A DNA stretch of 64,000 nt from JALZAI01 sp038212215. GTDB lineage: Bacteria > Actinomycetota > Actinomycetes > Mycobacteriales > Jatrophihabitantaceae. The position numbers and the translations under genes were made by a program. Shown here in pieces: positions 43,385 to 52,228 of the stretch. Position 1 is the stretch's first letter; each line of letters begins with the position of its first letter. Below the pieces are notes generated by a model, which saw only the letters and a list, made by a program, of their open reading frames with translations, ran no database searches and was not told where the DNA came from. The DNA is taken from NCBI GenBank assembly GCA_038212215.1, contig JBBQUT010000022.1:1-64000 (forward strand), in the 5' to 3' direction.

Positions 43385-45418
43385 CTATTCTCCGCTCCGG
43401 TTCACGGCCTCCCGACGGCTTTCGTAGATGTGTGGCGCCAGTCCCCGATTGGACAGCTGTTCGCTGAGCTTGAGGCGCATGAACGAACTCGTCGTATACC
43501 TGGTCACGGTGGCGTAATAGGGCTCGGCCAACCGGCGGACCAAGCCGACGTAGGCATCGGCGAGATCCGGCGCTAGATAGAAATTGTCGTAGTTGACGAC
43601 CATCTGCACCTTCTTGCCAATGGCAGCCAGACGCTTCTCGACCTCGGTTCCGATGCCCTCGACGTCCTCGAGGGTGGTCAGCGACATGCCTTCCATGTCG
43701 AGGAAGAACATGTTCCGCTTGGCGTCGTAGCAGAATCGGTCTTCCAATGGCACGGTGAGCAGATCGTCCTTGAGACCCATCAGGTCGGCGGCAAAGATTC
43801 GGGCGTCCATCAAGCGGGGCACGCCGTTCATGATGGGTTCGAATGCGATGTGGGCGAGGATGTCCTTCTCCAGGTCCAGCCAAGGGGCGATCTCGATGAG
43901 TTCCAGCCCGTCCGTGGTGAGCTGGAACACGCATCGTTCGGTTACGTACAGCACGGGTTGTCCGGCCGCGGCGGCGTACTCCCCACTGAAAGTGCGTTGC
44001 TCGACATCCGCGAGGAACTTGGGCGCGACGGCTCCTTCGGCGATGACAAGCCGGCCGTCCTGCACCCGGCAGCGGCTGGGCACCACGAAGGTTCCGGCGA
44101 ATACCAGCTTCTTAGCGTTCTGGCTGATGTTGATGAACCCGCCCGAGCCGGCCAGTCTGGACCCGAACCGGCTCACGTTGACGTTGCCCTGACGGTCGGC
44201 CTGAGCCATCCCCAGGACCGCGGCGTCGAGCCCTCCCCCGTCGTAGAAGTCGAACTGGGACGGTTGGTCCAGGATGGCATGCGCGTTCACGGCTGAACCG
44301 AAATCAAGCCCGGAGGTGGGCATGCCTCCCATCGGGCCGGGTTCGGCGGTCAGTGTCAGGTATTCGAGGATGTGCTCTTCGGCCGCAACTCTCGCCACCC
44401 CCTCCGGCAACCCGATGCCGAGGTTCACCACGCTGTCGAGTCGGAGTTCGATCGCGGCCCGGCGAGCGATGATCTTCCGTTCGTTCAGCGGCATCGGCGT
44501 GGTCGACGTGCGCACGCGCCGCAGCTCACCGCTGAAGGCCGGCGAGTACGCGGTGCCGAAGGTCTGCCAGTGGTGCTCCGGTTCGGAAATGACGACGCAA
44601 TCGACCAGCACACCTGGGATCTTCACCTCGCGCGGGCTTAGGCTGCCGGTATCGGCGACCCGCTGCACCTGCACGATCACCAAGCCACCGCCGTTGTGGA
44701 CCGCGGTCGCCACCGCGAGCGCCTCCAGGGTCAGCGCCTCGCGCTCCATGGTGATGTTGCCCTCCGGGTCCGCGGTGGTGCCGCGCAGGAACGCCACATC
44801 GAGCGGCAATGCCTTGTAGAACAGGTAATCCTCGCCGTGGACGGTGAGCACCTCGACGCGGTCCTCGGTCGTGACGTCATTGATCTTTCCGCCGCCATTT
44901 CGTGGGTCGACGAAGGTGCCCAGTCCGACCCGGGTGAGCAGGCCGGGTCGGCCGGCTGCGGTATCGCGGAACAGTTGGGAGAGAACCCCCTGCGGCAGGT
45001 TGTGCGCCTCGATCGTTCCGGCCACAGCCATTTTGCCGAGCGTCGGCGACAAACCCCAATAGCCCCCGATCGCCCGCTTGACGAGGCCTTCGTGCGCGAG
45101 TCGGTCCAGCCCGCGGCCTTTCCGATCCCCCCCAGCCACGGTAAACACCAATGTCAGGTCGCGGGGGGTTCCGGTCTGCAGGAAACGCTGCTCCAGCGCT
45201 AGCGTGAGCTCCTCGGCGAAACCCTGTCCGATGAACCCCTCCACCATCACCGAGTCGCCGTCCCGGATGAGCCGCACCGCCTCTGTCGCGCTGACCACCT
45301 TGTCACGCATCTCCGTGCCGCCGGACAGGGAATCCGCTGGCAGCGTCACGTCGGTCGCCGGCGCGACGACGTCGTCCCTGGCCGCCGGTGCGGACGCAGA
45401 ATCGATGGGGTTGCTCAT
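43385..45418 (-). CDS. Fused acyl-CoA:acetate/3-ketoacid CoA-transferase with C-terminal extension
   Basis: 677 residues from ATG 45418, behind AAAGGAAGA. Residues about 38-300 are the alpha half (GDSVMVEGFIGQGFAEELTL, LVFTVAGGD). Residues about 315-535 are the beta half, with the catalytic Glu359 in LTAEPGPMGGMPTSG and the end PWLDLEKDILAHIAF. YdiF/Pct-type enzymes stop here at about 520-540 residues. This protein has some 140 more, including FFLDMEGMSLTTLEDV and VNYDNFYLAPDLADAYVGLV, reminiscent of a STAS-like or regulatory domain but not firmly recognised. It should move CoA between acetate/propionate and acyl-CoA. The divergent ligase and acetate transporter genes fit this role. Confidence 0.88.
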   Translation of the reverse strand: MSNPIDSASAPAARDDVVAPATDVTLPADSLSGGTEMRDKVVSATEAVRLIRDGDSVMVEGFIGQGFAEELTLALEQRFLQTGTPRDLTLVFTVAGGDRKGRGLDRLAHEGLVKRAIGGYWGLSPTLGKMAVAGTIEAHNLPQGVLSQLFRDTAAGRPGLLTRVGLGTFVDPRNGGGKINDVTTEDRVEVLTVHGEDYLFYKALPLDVAFLRGTTADPEGNITMEREALTLEALAVATAVHNGGGLVIVQVQRVADTGSLSPREVKIPGVLVDCVVISEPEHHWQTFGTAYSPAFSGELRRVRTSTTPMPLNERKIIARRAAIELRLDSVVNLGIGLPEGVARVAAEEHILEYLTLTAEPGPMGGMPTSGLDFGSAVNAHAILDQPSQFDFYDGGGLDAAVLGMAQADRQGNVNVSRFGSRLAGSGGFINISQNAKKLVFAGTFVVPSRCRVQDGRLVIAEGAVAPKFLADVEQRTFSGEYAAAAGQPVLYVTERCVFQLTTDGLELIEIAPWLDLEKDILAHIAFEPIMNGVPRLMDARIFAADLMGLKDDLLTVPLEDRFCYDAKRNMFFLDMEGMSLTTLEDVEGIGTEVEKRLAAIGKKVQMVVNYDNFYLAPDLADAYVGLVRRLAEPYYATVTRYTTSSFMRLKLSEQLSNRGLAPHIYESRREAVNRSGE

Positions 45419-46145
45419 AGTCTTCCTTTTTGCATGTGCAGCGATTGCGCGATACGTAGCGTGAACCGACGGTTCGACGAGGAGGCGTGTGCCGAGCAGC
45501 CGCACACCCATATGCAGATGCAGCCATCCGGTCGGCGCCATCTAAGCGCGAACCGTCTCTCGTTCCCACCATAGGCTTGTCCGGCAAACCGCCCCGAACG
45601 AGTCCGAGAACAGATCGTCGAATTGCCTCGACGCCACGGGTTTCGCGGGCCAGGACCGAGGGTCACGGTCAAGCCATCTCTGGTCTGGCACAGCTCTCAG
45701 GCTGAGCACGGGACTCGGGCATGACCGCGCCGACCCTTCCTTCACCCGCGGTCATTGCCGAGCTTGATGCCGAATTCAGCGACCCGAATTCCGGAACGGC
45801 GATGATCTTGCGTCTTTAGCGGGTTCTGCCACCTGGACGAATGCCTACCGACGCCGAACGCGCGCCGTGCATCGTGGCGAGGCCCAGGGACGAGATCCGA
45901 GGTCGCGGGCAGCGCTCAGGGGCGCCGAGCGATGTGCATAGGTATTTTGGCCCTGTCACAGGGGGTGCGGGTCCGTGCTAGGTTGCAATTGTCCGGCGAC
46001 CGCGGGTATGCCAGAGGCGTATTCTTTGCGCGCCGTCCGAATTTGTGACCGCCGTATTTTGGCTCCTTTCCGCCCATCGGCCGGATGTGGAGTCGGAAGG
46101 TCTGTGCATTGGCCCGGTGACGTTCCTACAATGTGTCGAGGTTTT
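45419..46145. other. Divergent regulatory region of the short-chain acyl-CoA module
   Basis: About 730 bases between leftward CoA-transferase and rightward ligase genes. It must hold promoters for both arms. A short rightward frame at 45721-45822 begins MTAPTLPSPAVIAELDAEF and stops after about 30 codons; it may be the start of a lost gene. The right half contains a palindrome and a TAGGTT box (45951-45984). The longest reading frames here have no protein-like signature. Confidence 0.5.
45951..45984 (+). promoter_or_regulatory. Candidate promoter/operator of the ligase-dehydrogenase arm
   Basis: CCCTGTCACAGGG (45951-45963) is a perfect 13-base palindrome. TAGGTT (45979-45984) is a plausible actinobacterial -10 box, so the palindrome would cover the -35 position. 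If used, the transcript has a leader of about 155 bases before the ligase start, which is followed by a GAGG ribosome binding site near 46137. Confidence 0.35.
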
Positions 46146-47765
46146 ATGATGGCATCTCCCTCATTTACCGCGCTAACGCCGTTGGCCTTTCTCGAGCGTG
46201 CGGCGGATGTTTTCGCCGACAAGACCGCGATCGCCTACGAAGATCGGCGAGTGAGTTACAGCGAATTCGGCGCCGAGGCGACCCGTTTGGCGCACGCCTT
46301 GCGAGCTTCCGGCATTGAGCCGGGCGACCGCGTGGCGTACATGGTCCCGAACATTCCGGAGATGCTTGTCGCCAATTTCGGCGTGCCATTGGCCGGTGCC
46401 GTTCTGGTAGCGGTCAACACGCGTCTGTCCGCGGAGGAAGTCCGCTACATTTGCAATCATTCTGGGGCGAAACTGCTCGTGGTGGACACGGAGTACCTCC
46501 CAGCGCTGGCTCCGATGCTGGGCGGGCTGCTGAGCGTTCGTGAAGTCGTCGCCGTCACCGACCTGCTCGGCCCGGCCGCGCACGATTCGGCCGGCTACTC
46601 CTACGTCTCCTACGACGAGTTCTTGAAGCGCGGCTCAGGGGATCCGCTGCCGTGGTCGGTCGAGGACGAACTGAGCCTGATCTCGATCAACTACAGCTCA
46701 GGGACCACCGGTCAGCCCAAGGGCGCCATGTACACCCACCGGGGCGCCTATCTGAACGCGCTGGGCGAAATCATCCATCAACGCTTCGATCCGGAGAGCG
46801 TCTATCTGTGGACCCTGCCGATGTTCCACTGCAACGGCTGGTGCACGCCATGGGCGGTTACCGGGATCGGCGGCACGCACGTGTGCCTGCGCGCTGTCCG
46901 CGGCGATGTCATCTGGCGGCTGCTGGACGAAGAGCGGGTCACCCACCTCGACGGCGCGCCGACCGTGCTTGTCACGATCGCGGGGGCACCGCAAGCCCAC
47001 CGCCTCGACCGCGAGTTGGTCACGACCGTGGCCGGCGCCGCTCCGAGCCCGACGGTGATCGCGCGGATGCGTGAGCTGGGCGCGAGGATCGTCCACGTCT
47101 ACGGGATGACCGAGTTGTACGGCCCGTACACCCTCAACGAGTGGCAGCCCGGCTGGTCAGCGTTGTCACCGGGCGACCAGGCGCGTATGCAGGCGCGCCA
47201 GGGGGTGGCGATGATCCAGGCCGATCCGATCCGCGTCGTCGACAACGAGATGAACGACGTCCCGCGCGACGGCCGGACGATGGGCGAGATCGTGATGCGG
47301 GGCAACAACGTCATGACCGGCTACTTCGACGACGAGGGCGGCACGGAAAAGGCGTTCCGCGGCGGGTGGATGCACTCCGGCGATCTCGGTGTGCAGCACT
47401 CGGACGGCTACGTCGAACTGCGGGACAGGGCCAAGGACATCGTCATCTCCGGCGGAGAGAACATCTCCACCGTCGAGATCGAGCACGCCCTCGAGTCGCA
47501 TCCTGCGGTGCTGGAGGCCGCGGTAGTCGGGGTGCCGGATGAGAAGTGGGGCGAGCGGCCGAAGGCCTTCGTCGTCCGCAAGCCGGGGGCCGATGCCAAC
47601 GAAGCGGAACTGATCGCCTATCTGCAGACGCACATCGCACGATTCAAGGTGCCGAAGGCGATCGCGTTTGTCGAAAAACTCCCGCGCACCTCGACCGGCA
47701 AGACCCAGAAATTCGAGCTTCGCGAGAAGGAATGGGCTGGACACAGCAGCCGAATCCAGGGCTAA
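46146..47765 (+). CDS. Acyl-CoA synthetase (AMP-forming)
   Basis: 539 residues from ATG 46146 (an adjacent ATG at 46149 is equally possible); GAGG lies at 46137-46141. Motifs: P-loop YSSGTTGQPKGAMYTHRGA, A5 YGMTELYGPY, A7 GWMHSGDLGVQHSDGYVEL, A8 RAKDIVISGGENISTVEIE, and catalytic Lys in LPRTSTGKTQKFELR. FHCNGWCTPW is typical of the medium/short-chain branch (AlkK-like). A longer frame to 45975 has an unlike, Cys-rich leader and is rejected. It would activate short- or medium-chain acids ahead of the dehydrogenase 60 bases downstream. Confidence 0.92.
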   Translation: MMASPSFTALTPLAFLERAADVFADKTAIAYEDRRVSYSEFGAEATRLAHALRASGIEPGDRVAYMVPNIPEMLVANFGVPLAGAVLVAVNTRLSAEEVRYICNHSGAKLLVVDTEYLPALAPMLGGLLSVREVVAVTDLLGPAAHDSAGYSYVSYDEFLKRGSGDPLPWSVEDELSLISINYSSGTTGQPKGAMYTHRGAYLNALGEIIHQRFDPESVYLWTLPMFHCNGWCTPWAVTGIGGTHVCLRAVRGDVIWRLLDEERVTHLDGAPTVLVTIAGAPQAHRLDRELVTTVAGAAPSPTVIARMRELGARIVHVYGMTELYGPYTLNEWQPGWSALSPGDQARMQARQGVAMIQADPIRVVDNEMNDVPRDGRTMGEIVMRGNNVMTGYFDDEGGTEKAFRGGWMHSGDLGVQHSDGYVELRDRAKDIVISGGENISTVEIEHALESHPAVLEAAVVGVPDEKWGERPKAFVVRKPGADANEAELIAYLQTHIARFKVPKAIAFVEKLPRTSTGKTQKFELREKEWAGHSSRIQG

Positions 47766-47824
47766 AGATTCAACGAATTGACCGTGCTTTCTAGGCGATG
47801 CGCGCCAGTGAGGTGTATTCAGAC

Positions 47825-48985
47825 ATGGCACTTAACCCGGACTTCGATACCTACCGACTCACCGATGAACACGAGATGCTCCGGCAAGCGGTCCGATCGC
47901 TGGCGGAGGCCAAGATCGCGCCCCGCGCGGCAGAAATCGACGAGACCGCGGAATTCCCGTACGACGTGCTCGAGGCGCTCGTCCGTGCGGGCTTCCACGC
48001 AATCCACATTCCCGCCGAATTCGGCGGAGCGGGAGCCGATTCACTCGCTACCGCCATCTTGATCGAAGAAATTGCCAGGGTGTGCGCGTCGTCCTCGCTG
48101 ATCCCGGCGGTCAATAAGCTCGGCACCATGCCGATCATGCTGTCGGGTTCTGACGAGCTGAAGAAGCAATTTCTGCCGCTGGTCTCGGCTGGTGACGCGA
48201 TGTTCAGCTACGCGCTGTCCGAGCGGGAAGCCGGTTCCGATGCCGCCGCGATGCGCACCCGCGCGGTCCGCGACGGAGCTAGCTGGGTCCTGAACGGAAC
48301 CAAGTGCTGGATCAGCAATGCCGGCGTGTCAACGCACTACACGGTGATGGCGGTGACCGAGCCGGCCCGCGGGCCGAAGGGCATCTCAGCGTTTGTCGTG
48401 CACAAGGACGACCCAGGATTCAGCGTCGGCGGCCACGAACGCAAGCTCGGCATCAAGGGCTCGCCCACCTGCGAAATCCATTTCGACAACTGCACGATCC
48501 CCGAGGACCGGATGATCGGTGACCCAGGCACCGGGTTCAAGACCGCCCTGGCGACTCTCGACCACACCCGGCTCACCATCGGCGCCCAGGCGCTGGGCAT
48601 CGCCCAAGGCGCGATCGACGCATCGATCGCCTACATGAAGCAGCGCAAGCAGTTCGGCAAGGCAATCGCGGAGTTCCAGGGCCTGCAGTTCATGCTGGCC
48701 GACATGGTCATGCAGACCGAAGCAGCCCGCCAGCTCATCTACGCCGCGGCCGCGAAGGCCGAGCGCGGCGAGAAGGGCCTGACCTGGTACTCGGCCTCGG
48801 CCAAGGCGTTCGCATCCGACGTCGCGATGAAAGTCACCACCGACGCCGTGCAGTTGTTCGGGGGCGCCGGGTACACCCGCGACTTCCCCGTCGAGCGCAT
48901 GATGCGCGACGCGAAGATCACCCAGATCTATGAGGGCACTAACCAGATCAACCGCATGGTGATCGCGCGCCAGCTCCTGAAGTAG
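47825..48985 (+). CDS. Acyl-CoA dehydrogenase
   Basis: 386 residues if started at MALNPDFDTYRLTDEHEML (47825); an in-frame ATG at 47798 adds nine residues and cannot be excluded. FAD-binding YALSEREAGSDAAAMRT and WISNAGVSTHYTVMAV, the GFKTALATLDHTRLTIGAQALGIAQGAID block and the C-terminal FGGAGYTRDFPVERMMRDAKITQIYEGTNQINR, whose Glu is the catalytic base, are all intact. The sequence closely resembles the FadE25-type dehydrogenases of actinobacteria. It follows the ligase gene closely and precedes the acetate transporter. Confidence 0.93.
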   Translation: MALNPDFDTYRLTDEHEMLRQAVRSLAEAKIAPRAAEIDETAEFPYDVLEALVRAGFHAIHIPAEFGGAGADSLATAILIEEIARVCASSSLIPAVNKLGTMPIMLSGSDELKKQFLPLVSAGDAMFSYALSEREAGSDAAAMRTRAVRDGASWVLNGTKCWISNAGVSTHYTVMAVTEPARGPKGISAFVVHKDDPGFSVGGHERKLGIKGSPTCEIHFDNCTIPEDRMIGDPGTGFKTALATLDHTRLTIGAQALGIAQGAIDASIAYMKQRKQFGKAIAEFQGLQFMLADMVMQTEAARQLIYAAAAKAERGEKGLTWYSASAKAFASDVAMKVTTDAVQLFGGAGYTRDFPVERMMRDAKITQIYEGTNQINRMVIARQLLK

Positions 48986-49082
48986 CGATCAGCGCGCAGC
49001 GCCAGACCGACCGGGCCAAACAGCCGGCGTCGAACCATCCGATCCGCCACCAGAACGACTCAAACGAAGGACGGGAACGACG

Positions 49083-49739
49083 ATGAGTACAAGCGAAACT
49101 GTGCAGCCGAACGTGGCGCCGACATCGAACGGCCGGCCGGCGCCCACGGAGGCAGCGCGCCACGTGCCGGACCCGATCGCCGACCCGGGGCCGCTCGGCC
49201 TGGCAGGTTTCGCCGCCACGACCTTTGTGCTGAGCCTGTTCAACGCCGGTATGGTCGGCAACCCCAAGCTCGAGTCGGTGGTGTTGCCCTTCGCCCTGCT
49301 CTACGGCGGGATCGCACAACTGCTGGCGGGCATGTGGGAGTTCAAGAAGAACAACACCTTCGGCGCGGTCGCTTTCACCTCCTACGGCGCGTTCTGGATT
49401 TCGCTGTTCTACTACCTCAAGTACGTCGCACCGACCCTGCCGCCCGCGGACGCGCATACTGCCACCGGCATCTTCCTGCTCACCTGGACGATCTTCACGG
49501 TCTACATGACGATCGCCTCGATCAAGACCAACGCGGTTCTTGCGGCGACCTTCATCCTGCTGCTGATCACGTTCGCGTTGCTCACCTACGGCGCCTTCAA
49601 CACCAACACAGGCGTCACCCACACAGGTGGGTACCTCGGCATCGTCGTCGCCTTGTTCGCCTGGTACGTCTCGGCGGCCGGCGTCGCCAATGCGACATGG
49701 GGCCGCACGGTCCTGCCGCTCTTCCCCGCCAAGAAATAG
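49083..49739 (+). CDS. satP: Acetate/succinate transporter, GPR1/FUN34/YaaH (SatP) family
   Basis: 218 residues with six membrane segments. Before the first segment comes PDPIADPGPLGLAGFAATTF, the family NPxP-like entry motif with Asp-Pro-Gly-Pro. Then follow LFNAGMVGNP, YGGIAQLLAGMWEFKKNNTFGAVAFTSYGAFWIS (the highly conserved centre), TIASIKTNAVLAATFILLLITFALL and a C-terminal AWYVSAAGVAN. It imports acetate and other small monocarboxylates by proton symport or as a channel. AAGGACGGG precedes the start. Position after ligase and dehydrogenase suggests the cell uses external short-chain acids through this module. Confidence 0.93.
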   Translation: MSTSETVQPNVAPTSNGRPAPTEAARHVPDPIADPGPLGLAGFAATTFVLSLFNAGMVGNPKLESVVLPFALLYGGIAQLLAGMWEFKKNNTFGAVAFTSYGAFWISLFYYLKYVAPTLPPADAHTATGIFLLTWTIFTVYMTIASIKTNAVLAATFILLLITFALLTYGAFNTNTGVTHTGGYLGIVVALFAWYVSAAGVANATWGRTVLPLFPAKK

Positions 49740-49772
49740 TCACCTGGCCGGGACGCATGGTCCCTTGGTGAC
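49739..49772 (+). terminator. Interrupted stem-loop after the acetate transporter gene
   Basis: GTCACC (49739-49744) pairs with GGTGAC (49767-49772), enclosing an inner GGGAC/GTCCC stem. It begins at the stop codon of the transporter gene. No T-tract follows. Confidence 0.45.
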
Positions 49773-50011
49773 GCGTTGGTGGAGCCGGACGGTGGCGTCG
49801 GTGAACTCGATCGACCGGTCGGGCAGCGGGTCCGCGCGGTCTCGCCGCCGAGGTTGCGATAGGTGACGCCTCCGGCACGTGCCCACAGTTGCCGTGTGCA
49901 CCCGCGCCACTCCGGGTCGCCCTGCCACCATGGAGGGCCGAACTTGCCCGCGGCGGCCGAAACGAGTGACGAGCATCCACTCGTGCAGCCGATGCCGGGC
50001 GTACCGAACGG

Positions 50012-50211
50012 CGTGTCGAGGGCTGCCGCAGCGTCAACACCGTCTTGCCTTCGGCTTGTTCATCGAGGACAAGCGTCGGGCCGTGGTCCAGCACCAGCCT
50101 CTCGATTGGAACGACTTCGAGGTAGTCAAAGCGATTCGTGAGCACGGTGCCGTCTCAGCGGACCATGTCGAGGCGCGCTCGACCTCCCGGGCGCACGTCC
50201 ATCTCGTCGCC
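50012..50211 (-). pseudogene. SRPBCC/AHSA1-like protein remnant with in-frame stop
   Basis: Read leftward from about 50211: DEMDVRPGGRARLDMVR, then TGA (50157-50155), then DGTVLTNRFDYLEVVPIERL, LVLDHGP and DEQAEGKTVLTLRQ. This matches the middle of AHSA1-type SRPBCC proteins, where MDVRPGGxWRxxMRGPDG and EYxEVVPPERLVY are hallmarks. The N-terminal WWGP part and the C-terminal GWxxxLDRL part are not found in any frame nearby. The remaining 49773-50334 sequence shows no other gene; AAGGGAG at its right end belongs to the GH15 gene. Confidence 0.6.
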
Positions 50212-50334
50212 GATGGGCGACACTCGTCGACATGCAGTCGCTCGCACGATGCCCGGTGTTACGCCCACAGGTCAGTAGCGCCCCGATGGCCGGACGGTCT
50301 GCAAGCTCGACCGATGATCACAAGGGAGCACCTG

Positions 50335-52185
50335 ATGTCGTCGACCCCGATTGCTGACCACGCGCTGTTGTCCGACCGCCATTCGAGTTCGCTCGTGACC
50401 AACGCCGGTTCCGTGGACTGGTTGAGCTTTCCGCGATTCGACAGCCCCTCGGTGTTCGGCCGCCTGCTGGGTGATAGCGCAGGGTACTGGCAGATCGCTC
50501 CGACGGGCGAGTGGACCAGCACCCGCCGCTACCTCGACGCCACGATGGTCCTCGAGACGACGTTCACCACGTCCACGGGCACGCTCGTGCTCACCGACCT
50601 GTTGGCCTTGGGCGTCGACAATGGCGGGCACCGACTCGGTTACGACGTCCCGCACCTACTCGTGCGACGCGTCGCATGCACCGACGGACAGGTCGAGCTC
50701 GCCGTGCACTACGAGCCGCGACCGGAATATGGCCTGATCGTGCCGCTGCTCTCGGCCGTCGACGGCGGCGTCACCGCCCGTGGCGGCGCCGAGTGGCTGG
50801 TCCTCACGACCCCACTGGAGCTCGACGTGTCCGGATCACACGCATACGCGCGGACGACATTGCGAGCCGGCGACACCACCCATTTCGCGGTGCACCGCTC
50901 GACACTGGAGCAGACACCAGCACACGTCTGGTCTCAGAAAGATCTCGCGGCACAGGTCGACAACACCGTCGAAGCATGGCAGTCGTGGTCTGCGCTGCAC
51001 CAGGCCTACGAGGGACCGTGGGCAGAGCTCGTCCAGCACAGCGGGCGCGTGCTGCACGCCCTGTCGTTCCAGCCCAGCGGAGCGATCGTCGCGGCAGCGA
51101 CCACGTCCCTGCCCGAAGGAGTAGGCGGTGAGCGCAACTGGGACTACCGCTACTCCTGGGTGCGGGATGCAAGCTTCACAATGGAGGCACTCTGGGTCGC
51201 CGCCTGCCCGGACGAGGCAGCAGACTTCTTCGCGTTCATGGCCACGGCGGCGGCGTCCGGCATCGGGCCCGAGCACGGCCTGCAGATCATGTTCGGAATC
51301 GGTGGGGAGCACGACCTCACCGAACGCGAGCTCCCCCACTTGGAGGGGTGGCGCGAGAGCCGCCCGGTGCGGGTGGGCAACGGCGCCTGGAACCAGCAGC
51401 AGATCGACGTGTACGGCGAGGTGCTCGGCGCGGCACACCGGCTCGCGGACCAGCTCGCGGGTATCGACGCGGACACCAAGCGCTTTCTCGTCGCCTGCGC
51501 CGACACGGCCGCCCGGCGATGGCAAGAGAAGGACCAGGGGATCTGGGAGATGCGCGGCGACCCGCAGCATTTCCTGTATTCGAAGCTCATGTGTTGGGTT
51601 GCGCTCGACCGCGCGATCGACCTGGCCCGGCTGCTCGGCGCGGAGGAGCGGGTCGAGGGGTGGAAGCGCGACCGCGACGAGATCTGGGCGACGGTCGTGC
51701 GCGACGGCTGGAGTGACGAGGCCGGCGCCTTCACCCAGCGCATCGGATCTAGCACATTGGACGCGTCGAACCTGATGATGGCGATCGTCGGCTTCCTTCC
51801 GCCCGACGACCCGCGATTGCTGTCGACGATCGATGCGATCGAGCGGCAACTGACCGATGACCGGGGCCTCGTCTATCGCTACCGCACAGAGGACGGCGCC
51901 GACGGACTCGCCGGCGATGAGGGGACATTCCTACTGTGCACGTTCTGGCTCGCGCGAGCGCTGGCGAAGTGCGGTCAGGTCGAGCGTGCGAAGACGGTGT
52001 TCGAGCGAGCGGCTGCGTTCGTGAACGACGTCGGGCTGCTAGCCGAAGAAGTCGACCCGTCAACAGGTGAACTGCTCGGCAATTTCCCGCAGGCTTTCAG
52101 CCACATCGGTCTGGTCAACGCGGCGTGGGAGATCGCCGAGGCCGAGCGCTACGCGATCGCTCGGATCGACGGCATGACGCCGTGA
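50335..52185 (+). CDS. Glycoside hydrolase family 15 (trehalase/glucoamylase-like)
   Basis: 616 residues from ATG 50335 (AAGGGAG upstream). The N-terminal beta-sandwich starts IADHALLSDRHSSSLVTNAGSVDWLSFPRFDSPSVFGRLL, usual for actinobacterial GH15. The (alpha/alpha)6 barrel has GGERNWDYRYSWVRDASFTMEALW, HLEGWRESRPVRVGNGAWNQ with the catalytic acid Glu, and LLAEEVDPSTGELLGNFPQAFSHIGL with the catalytic base Glu. Mycobacterial homologues of this type are trehalases, while others cleave starch; sequence motifs alone do not separate them. No secretion signal is visible, favouring cytoplasmic trehalose turnover. An open frame to 49879 crosses the SRPBCC remnant and is not coding. Confidence 0.92.
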   Translation: MSSTPIADHALLSDRHSSSLVTNAGSVDWLSFPRFDSPSVFGRLLGDSAGYWQIAPTGEWTSTRRYLDATMVLETTFTTSTGTLVLTDLLALGVDNGGHRLGYDVPHLLVRRVACTDGQVELAVHYEPRPEYGLIVPLLSAVDGGVTARGGAEWLVLTTPLELDVSGSHAYARTTLRAGDTTHFAVHRSTLEQTPAHVWSQKDLAAQVDNTVEAWQSWSALHQAYEGPWAELVQHSGRVLHALSFQPSGAIVAAATTSLPEGVGGERNWDYRYSWVRDASFTMEALWVAACPDEAADFFAFMATAAASGIGPEHGLQIMFGIGGEHDLTERELPHLEGWRESRPVRVGNGAWNQQQIDVYGEVLGAAHRLADQLAGIDADTKRFLVACADTAARRWQEKDQGIWEMRGDPQHFLYSKLMCWVALDRAIDLARLLGAEERVEGWKRDRDEIWATVVRDGWSDEAGAFTQRIGSSTLDASNLMMAIVGFLPPDDPRLLSTIDAIERQLTDDRGLVYRYRTEDGADGLAGDEGTFLLCTFWLARALAKCGQVERAKTVFERAAAFVNDVGLLAEEVDPSTGELLGNFPQAFSHIGLVNAAWEIAEAERYAIARIDGMTP

Positions 52186-52228
52186 ACTCTCGCGGCCCCG
52201 TGGCTCAAGGCTGGCGTCGGGCAACGGT

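Noticed and set aside
45975..46145. A longer N-terminus of the acyl-CoA ligase
   Set aside because: The leader is Cys- and Arg-rich, lacks family similarity, and GAGG precedes the ATG at 46146.
49879..52185. An N-terminal extension of about 150 residues on the GH15 enzyme
   Set aside because: It crosses the antisense SRPBCC remnant, is Cys/Arg-rich and unlike GH15 N-termini, and a good ribosome binding site precedes the ATG at 50335.
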